In this document: piece after piece, positions 5,204-5,910 of the stretch | How the letters are laid out: each line of letters opens with the position of its first letter | Numbering within the stretch: position 1 is the stretch's first letter | Source: Thermoplasmata archaeon | GTDB lineage: Bacteria > Actinomycetota > Acidimicrobiia > Acidimicrobiales > Acidimicrobiaceae | Direction of reading: 5' to 3' | NCBI GenBank assembly: GCA_021836665.1 | Contig: JAKBHQ010000349.1 | Coordinates: 1-5,910, forward strand | DNA: 5,910 bases | Made by a program: the position numbers and the translations under genes | The notes under the pieces: generated by a model | Seen by the model: only the letters and a program-made list of their open reading frames with translations | The model's database searches: none | Told to the model about the DNA's origin: nothing

Positions 5204-5910
5204 ATGGTAAATGAGGAAGAGTCTCTAACCGAGCCGGCGACTGTCAAGTCGGTAGAGCGGGCTTTGCGGCTTCTTTCGTATATAAGTACCTTGTCTGAGC
5301 CTATTGGAGTAAACCAACTCAGCCGAGAGGTGCGAATGCACAAAGCTACCGTGTCGAGACTGTTAGGGACCTTGCTCGCATATGGTTTCGTGGCCAAAGA
5401 GCCGGTGACGGAGCGGTATACACTCGGATTGGCGTTTATTCAAGCCTCGACCGCAAGTTTGGCTAGAGTCGGTTTCCTTGAATCGGCGAGATCGGTGTTA
5501 CAGGGCTTGGCCGAGAGCACGGGCGAAACGGCGACGCTAGCGGTAAGGGATGGTGACTGGTCGTTGACCCTTGATCAGGTTACCCCCGACAGGCTGATCG
5601 TAAATATGAACTGGATTGGTATGAGAACCCCGCTGCATTGTACCTCCGATGGGAAGGTGTTTTTGGCTTGGGCCGATGGGGCCGACCTTGACGAATACCT
5701 CTCGAGGACGCTACTTTCTCCAACCGAGAGAAGTGTTTCCCAGCCCGACGAGCTCCGAAAAGAACTTGAAGTGATCCGCATCAAGGGATATGCAATAGCC
5801 AATGAGGAGCTGGAAGTTGGCCTTACCGGTGTGGCCGCGCCGGTAATTGGTAAAGATGGAGCGGTCATCGCCTGTATTTCGATTTCTGGTCCGAGTTCTC
5901 GAGTTACTCC
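5204..5910 (+). CDS. IclR-family transcriptional regulator (3' end beyond the window)
   Basis: An open frame of 235 codons runs off the window. Residues ~13-75 are a winged helix-turn-helix: ATVKSVERALRLLSYI begins at A12, followed by IGVNQLSREVRMHKATVSRLLGTL as helix-turn-helix and YGFVAKEP...RYTLG as wing. From ~85 on comes the IclR effector domain, with family marks ESTGETATLAVRDG, RTPLHCTSDGKVFLAW, KGYAIANEELEVGLTGVAAPV and the near-terminal ACISISGPSSR. IclR proteins are usually ~250-260 residues, so only about 15-25 should be missing. ATG 5204 is the first start after an in-frame stop at 5192-5194, and the helix-turn-helix begins soon after it; its ribosome site is poor. It is a DNA-binding dimer that probably senses the substrate or product of the hydrolase and controls this cluster, as is common for IclR genes in catabolic operons; whether as activator or repressor cannot be told. 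Confidence 0.9.
   Translation, partial: MVNEEESLTEPATVKSVERALRLLSYISTLSEPIGVNQLSREVRMHKATVSRLLGTLLAYGFVAKEPVTERYTLGLAFIQASTASLARVGFLESARSVLQGLAESTGETATLAVRDGDWSLTLDQVTPDRLIVNMNWIGMRTPLHCTSDGKVFLAWADGADLDEYLSRTLLSPTERSVSQPDELRKELEVIRIKGYAIANEELEVGLTGVAAPVIGKDGAVIACISISGPSSRVT

Overview
The window looks like part of a small-molecule uptake and breakdown gene cluster from a bacterium, most likely an actinomycete (Actinomycetota). The grounds are a Ser/Thr/Ala-rich lipoprotein linker after a classic lipobox, a quaternary-amine-type ABC importer, an IclR-family regulator, TTG and ATG starts behind good Shine-Dalgarno sites, and a GC content that looks mid-50s % by eye. The phylum call is an inference; nothing in the window fixes the genus. 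No RNA genes, insertion sequences, CRISPR arrays or clear Rho-independent terminators were seen.

Layout, all on the + strand. (1) Positions 2-61 hold the last codons of an upstream gene, which overlaps the next start by ATGA. (2) 58-876 is a membrane permease of the osmoprotectant/quaternary-amine (OpuC/ProW) ABC family with a clear EAA loop. (3) 877-968 is a short gap with a 19-bp tandem repeat built from AATGAA words and carrying overlapping micro-ORFs. (4) 969-1991 is the matching substrate-binding lipoprotein (OpuAC/OsmF type). (5) 2048-5152 is a large cytoplasmic protein of 1034 residues. It has an N-terminal array of about seven ~50-residue beta-propeller-like repeats, then a PHP-type metallohydrolase domain of the DUF3604 / CehA-McbA kind, then a beta-rich tail. 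Its best start is the TTG at 2048, not the upstream TTG at 2033. (6) 5204 to the window end is an IclR-family transcriptional regulator, cut off near its C-terminus.

How they may work together (inference): the lipoprotein captures a polar, probably cationic or zwitterionic compound, the permease and an ATPase outside the window import it, the metallohydrolase cleaves it in the cytoplasm, and the IclR protein senses the compound or a product. The propeller-PHP fusion next to a quaternary-amine importer is the most novel element here. The coding regions also hold strong inverted repeats: a perfect 14-bp hairpin at 3674-3713 with a third copy of its arm nearby, a 9+3-bp hairpin at 2344-2373, and an 18-bp perfect palindrome at 533-550.
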